Under the pieces are notes generated by a model that was not told the DNA's origin, did not search any database, and worked only from the letters and a program-made list of their open reading frames with translations. A stretch of DNA of 64,000 nucleotides. Origin: Rhodosporidiobolus odoratus. Lineage: Eukaryota > Basidiomycota > Microbotryomycetes > Sporidiobolales > Sporidiobolaceae. The stretch covers positions 1,612,001 through 1,676,000 of the forward strand of contig JAOANU010000002.1 in the NCBI GenBank assembly GCA_034387635.1. Direction: 5' to 3'. The translations under genes were made by a program, and so were the position numbers. This document shows, piece after piece, positions 60,194 to 64,000 of this stretch (position 1 is the stretch's first letter; each line of letters begins with the position of its first letter).

Positions 60194-60658
60194 CCGCCTC
60201 GTCGTCCCACTTCATCTGTTTCTCCCCTATTTTCTTTGTTCCCATCCCATCCCGGCTCATCTCATCTTCCGCCCTCCCAGCCGCGCGCGGCTTAGACTCG
60301 ACCGTCCACTCTCTCGGAGGCCCGCGGTAGGCAGCTGGGCTGGCAAAGACCGATAGATTTGCAGGCGATTTGGCAAAGCACTGCAGAGTCTGGGTGCATT
60401 GCAGACTCTTCCCCTCCTTGTCTCGGAGATCGCGGTGGGAGAGAGAAAGTGACTTGATATGCAGAGGCGCGGAACAACACGTATAGTACTAGCAAATCAG
60501 AGACAGGGCAGCAACGTCGGCGTACTGAGGGAATCGACAAAATTGGAAAAGGCAAATGCGGAAAGTGAGATGCAAAGGAGGCGGCAGGAGTTACTAAAAG
60601 GATGCAAAGAAGGGAGAGAAGGATGACGCAGAAGTGTTGAGAAAGGGCCGATATGGCT

Positions 60659-61596
60659 TCAGACGAAGAGGAAGAAGAATGGCAGGGAATTTAACCCAAG
60701 TATACCTAGAACAACCAGATGCCCTTCGGCCAGAGGCATTCCAAGGCCGGACAGGATGGCAGCGGAGGCGATTGCACCGGCATTGACGTCGGCAAAGAGG
60801 AGGTACCAGTGCACTTCGGCGACGGTGAGTGTTTGGCCTTTGAAGAACTGCACTTGATGTTGGTCTTCGGCAAAAGCGATAGCCTCTGTACGACGGATAA
60901 GAAAGCGTTGTTAACATGGTGAACTGCAGAGATAGGAGTGTGACAAGAGCGCTTACGAATGTGAACCAGTAAACTTAGCAAAGGCGTGATCTACGAACGC
61001 GCAAAGAGTGCGAGATATGCAACGATAAAACCCCCTTGCCAGGCGACCCAGATTGGGTTCCGATGCCAGGGGTCGAAGACTCTGGGGGTTTGTGGAGTAT
61101 GAGAACTGTGAGACATTGGAGGGGCGCGTCGGACAACTTCTGTGTTGTGGAGGTTGGGCAAGGTGGCGTTGGTCGGAAAGAATAGGACGCATTCTAGTTT
61201 TTCGGTGTGGCAGAATCCGGTAATGTTGGTAGTTGCCGAAGAGGAACCAGGAACGAGAAGGGTGAGGTTTACGGATCTTAGCGGGTTGTCCTGTTTTGTT
61301 GTGCGGCTGTCAGCGTTGTTGAGGAATACAGTCACCAGGAAAAGGAAAAAGACGGACCTCGCCTCCCAATACCGTCAAGTCCTTCTTAACGACTTCACAA
61401 ACATCCTACGCAGACAATGGATGCAATGAGAGAGAGCAGGAAAAGGTACACTGTGTAGTGTGCATGTGAGTGCTGTAACTATCCGGCGAGAAGGACAGCC
61501 TCGTACCAGATTTGCGGCCGCGAGAAATGGTGTTCCTTCGTCTCGCAGGTTGATTAGTGGACAGAGAGGACGCGTGATCTTCGGTGAGTACCACAT
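60659..61596 (-). pseudogene. Membrane-protein gene, unit 3 copy (start lost, two deletions)
   Basis: The ATG used in units 1 and 2 is changed to ACG here; the next ATG (61596) is three codons on. An 11-base deletion near 61404 shifts frame in the first membrane span. A deletion of about 230 bases (between GGCAGGGAAT and TTAACCCAAG, 60690/60691) removes the last two spans and replaces the end with LNSLPFFFLFV. Confidence 0.65.
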
Positions 61597-62020
61597 GAGC
61601 GACGTTGAGGACGTTCTCCTCGACGGTCTGCAGTTTGCACAGGTTTACGATCAGCGAACTCCGAAATCTGAGGCTCAGTCGGAAGATCAGCGCCGAGGCG
61701 CCGTTCAACGAATGACATGACACGTACTACTGGCAGATCCGGTGATCCCTATTGCGAGTCCGCCGCACCTCCTGCGCCAGTCATCAAATCTGCCATCTCC
61801 ATGACAGAATGGTCGGAGATGTTGGGCGTGCCGGAACCGGGCGCGCGCTTTGCTCGAGGGCTGCTGGCCTGAGCTTGATGTCTGGGTTCGTCTATGCTCA
61901 TGTTTCGTGCAAGACAGGGAGCGAAAGAGTGATGTGTCGAAGCGGGTGGAGAAGTTGGAGTGGGTTGCGGAGCAGGAGCTGGAGAAGAGGAGCGAATGAG
62001 CGTGAAGAGAATGAGCGTGA

Positions 62021-63099
62021 AAAGAAGGGATTAGGAAAAGGTGGTAATGAGATTAGGAATGCGATGTAGACTTTTGCCGGCGGGTGCGGAGCGCGAAACC
62101 GGCAAGCTTCAAATACACAGATCCTTCTGCCTTGGAACGCTATGCTTCGACGTGTGCGCCTGTCCCGGGCAATCACATGCTCGCTTTCTCTGCTCTCTGA
62201 CTGTCGTACCTTGCTCTGCCTTCGCGCTACCCCACCTCGCCCTCCTCTCGCTATCCTCCCTTCGTCTTTGTATCGTCCAGTCATGCCGAAAGCTGTGGTG
62301 TAACTGGCGGTTTCCTTCCTTTTCTTGTCCGAAGCGAGAGTAAGAGAGATCATTCCAAGTCCAAGCGCGCTGTAACGACCGGAGCTAACTCGCGTTCCTC
62401 CGCTCGCACAGGACGCTCTCTGACGACGAAGACGATGCGCCCGCCTCCAAGGTCAAGGTCGAGCGCGCCTAAAGGTGCTGTCTCTCCGTGTCCGATTTCC
62501 TAAGACACATTTCCTTTCTTCTCTCGTTTCCCTTTGTTCCACCTCGTAGCCGTAGCTTCCCCGCTCCCCTTCCTCTTCTTTTCTCTTTATCTTATTCTCG
62601 TCTGTTCGCTCGCTAGCAAGCTCTCTCACACCTGTTGGTTCTACCGCAATTCAGAGACTATTACTGCTATTCTTGTGCATTCTCTCTACTTCTCTACCCA
62701 ATTTCCCGTGTCGCCTGCTTCGATCGCCCGCCGCGCTCGTCTGGGCGTCTCAGTTTTTTAGCACACAGTCTCTTTCAACTGCGTTGATCGTAGTTATAGT
62801 TACCCGACAGTAACTCGATTGAAACCGTGGCTAGAGACCCGGAGAGAAACCTTGAACTGCAATAACAGTTTCCGTTTTCTCTTTTACCTCTCTCAGACAA
62901 ACAAACTTATCTGCTTTCGTTGTTAGCGCTTGTCCCCCGCTACCAAGTCTTTACTTTACGCTCGGAATTAGCTACTCCGACCGTCTGCTATCCCCTCGAG
63001 TCTTGATCACCTCGAGTTTCCTCACCTACTCAAACTCGTCTCTTCGCTTGAGAGTTACCTTTACCTACCCCTCCGTGTACTTCGTTTCAGTTTGAAACG
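62021..63099. other. Interval without a complete gene; isolated terminal exon
   Basis: After the acceptor CGCTCGCACAG a short open stretch 62412-62472 encodes an acidic/basic end (TLSDDEDDAPASKVKVERA, then TAA). It looks like a genuine last exon of a plus-strand gene whose upstream exons are not seen; the tandem array lies where they would be expected. The rest (62480-63090) is pyrimidine-rich and AT-richer than its surroundings, possibly the leader of the 63100 frame. Confidence 0.4.
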
Positions 63100-63429
63100 A
63101 TGTCATCCGTTACCATGCATGAAGTTGAAGACGTTTCCGTACGCGAGGCGAGAGAGAAGCAGTCTCCCTCTTCCTCAGCGCTACTGGAAAGCGTTTCTGA
63201 CGATCCGTTTCTTACTCCTGCGCAACAAAGCCGAAGGAGCCGCCTGCAAGACGATAAGCTCGCTGCCTCTGAGAAAGAGGAGCAAGAAGAGCCTACAGAT
63301 GACAGTGTGAAGAAGCTTTTGTGCAAGGCGTATCCACTTCGAGCTGAATGCGAGGCGGATTGTCGAGCAGGCGGATGGATGGAACGTCAAGCAAGATCTT
63401 TCTCTCCCCGCTACGAGAGTGAAAGATAG
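63100..63429 (+). CDS. Small hypothetical acidic protein, possibly a truncated gag-like frame
   Basis: 110 codons from ATG 63100 (MSSVTMHEVEDVSVREAREK) to TAG 63427-63429. Contains LLESVSDDPFLTPAQQSRRS and CKAYPLRAECEADCRAGG with four Cys. There is no recognised domain. It lies next to retrotransposon sequence on the other strand and follows a long untranslated-looking leader, so it may derive from an LTR element, but that is only suggested by position. Confidence 0.35.
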   Translation: MSSVTMHEVEDVSVREAREKQSPSSSALLESVSDDPFLTPAQQSRRSRLQDDKLAASEKEEQEEPTDDSVKKLLCKAYPLRAECEADCRAGGWMERQARSFSPRYESER

Positions 63430-63702
63430 TGATTCGAGCTTAATTCCGATATAGAGAGGGGAGGAAGTGTCGCGGTGAAGAAGGAGAGGAATTCTACAAG
63501 TCCCGCCAGCTTCCACCCGTCGACCGATCACTCAACATCTGTCTCATCACTTCTTGAGGGTCCGTCTGCAGGCCACACGAGAGAAGTCAAGAGGGTATCT
63601 GATGGAAGAGTGTACAGGTCACGGGTGAAGATGCGGGAAGGTGAAAAGGGAAAAAGGACTTAACGGGGAAAACGAGAGTGGTGCAAGAGACTCCTCGTAG
63701 CA
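63430..63702 (-). repeat. Probable LTR of a chromovirus retrotransposon
   Basis: On the minus strand the polypurine tract AGGGGGGAAGAG (63714-63703) follows the integrase stop and is directly followed by TGCTACGAGG, the expected TG start of a 3' LTR. The inner end is certain to a few bases. The outer end is not; TGATTCGAGC at 63430 would give a 273-bp LTR with matching TG...CA termini. The partner LTR is outside the window. Confidence 0.4.
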
Positions 63703-63727
63703 CTCTTCCCCCCTGAGAACGAAGCGT

Positions 63728-64000
63728 TCAGCTTCGACCAAAAGTAGCCATATCCGGCGCCTTCTTTCGGCCAGCGGGCTTAGCCACCCGCTTCCTCGCT
63801 GCCGTCAGCGCCAAATAAGCGTCCAACGACTCCTTCGCCGTCGCCCGTAATTCCGCTTCCGGCCGCCACTGATCCTCCGACGCCGAATACCCCAGGTAAC
63901 GGACGAGGAAGACCCGTTTCCCGCGAACCACTCGATCCGATACAATCTTCTCGATGAGATACTCCGCTTCGGCGGCGTCTGTGGCGGGGACGACGGGAGG
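63728..64000 (-). CDS. Chromovirus integrase C-terminus with chromodomain (partial)
   Basis: The frame is open from the window edge to TGA 63728-63730. It encodes AEYLIEKIVSDRVVRGKRVF then LVRYLGYSASEDQWRPEAEL and ESLDAYLAL, a chromodomain: Tyr near the start, YLV+Y.GY...D.W.PE.L and a closing helix. A chromodomain at the very end of a reading frame, followed by a basic tail, a polypurine tract and an LTR-like start, is the hallmark of Ty3/gypsy chromoviruses, where it guides integration to chromatin. The rest of pol lies to the right of the window. Confidence 0.75.
   Translation of the reverse strand, partial: PPVVPATDAAEAEYLIEKIVSDRVVRGKRVFLVRYLGYSASEDQWRPEAELRATAKESLDAYLALTAARKRVAKPAGRKKAPDMATFGRS

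Larger units (their letters stand above)
60117..62020. repeat. Tandem unit 3
   Basis: Third copy: eIF3f terminal exon 60125-60193, 3' flank, and a heavily deleted membrane-protein gene. The right limit of similarity is near 62020, where GAGCGTGAAAAGAAGGG replaces the junction to another unit; beyond is unique sequence. Confidence 0.85.

Noticed and set aside
53213..62020. The eIF3f array interpreted as three insertions of a transposon carrying the exon
   Set aside because: Units are directly abutting and near identical with no terminal repeats or enzyme gene, so tandem duplication is the simpler explanation; kept only as a speculative link to the IDH1 case.

Overview
The window is nuclear DNA of a basidiomycete fungus. 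It is GC-rich and densely packed. Genes carry many short introns (about 50-150 nt, donors mostly GTGCGT, GTACGT or GTAAGT), and the proteins are Ser/Pro-rich. Homologue content and gene style suggest a red-yeast relative (Pucciniomycotina, Microbotryomycetes, Rhodotorula/Sporobolomyces-like). That placement is an inference from gene style, not from a marker gene. Exon boundaries below were set by hand from splice sites and protein continuity, so gene ends are firmer than some internal junctions.

Layout. 1-18.9 kb is ordinary gene space: an Axl2-like cadherin-fold surface protein (5' end outside), a DEK_C/SWIB chromatin protein, a SprT-type metalloprotease of the GCNA class, a small oxidoreductase-like protein, a conserved fungal protein, a BAG-domain co-chaperone, a His-rich conserved protein and a divergent kinase-like protein. 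28.99-45.6 kb is also mostly ordinary: the two NAD-isocitrate dehydrogenase subunits head to head, a Ser-rich protein, an IMPACT/YIH1-type protein, calcineurin B, an FG nucleoporin of the Nup49/58 type, a broken F-box gene and a CENP-K-like kinetochore protein. 49.6-53.3 kb holds eIF3m and eIF3f, again head to head.

Accessory DNA lies directly 3' of two of these conserved genes. (a) Between 20.0 and 29.0 kb is a GC-rich block. It holds a very long, damaged gene encoding a ubiquitin-like fold ending in Gly-Gly followed by more than 1,000 residues of unrecognised protein. Beyond it, in the same orientation as IDH1, sits a second, diverged copy of the IDH1 3' terminus with its own splice sites and stop codon. 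The geometry fits an element that entered IDH1 near its last exon and supplied a replacement 3' end; partial gene duplication is the main alternative. (b) 53.2-62.0 kb is a near-identical tandem triplication. Each unit begins with the last exon of eIF3f and carries a convergent membrane-protein gene, damaged differently in each copy. A 2.63-kb DNA transposon with 10-bp terminal inverted repeats interrupts the second unit. (c) At the right edge a chromovirus-type retrotransposon runs out of the window on the minus strand (integrase chromodomain, polypurine tract, probable LTR).

Two pairs of partner subunits (IDH1/IDH2 and eIF3m/eIF3f) are divergently transcribed from intergenic gaps of only 175 and 184 bp, which suggests shared bidirectional promoters. 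In each pair one member has an extra copy of its terminal exon downstream. That recurrence is the most unusual pattern in the window.
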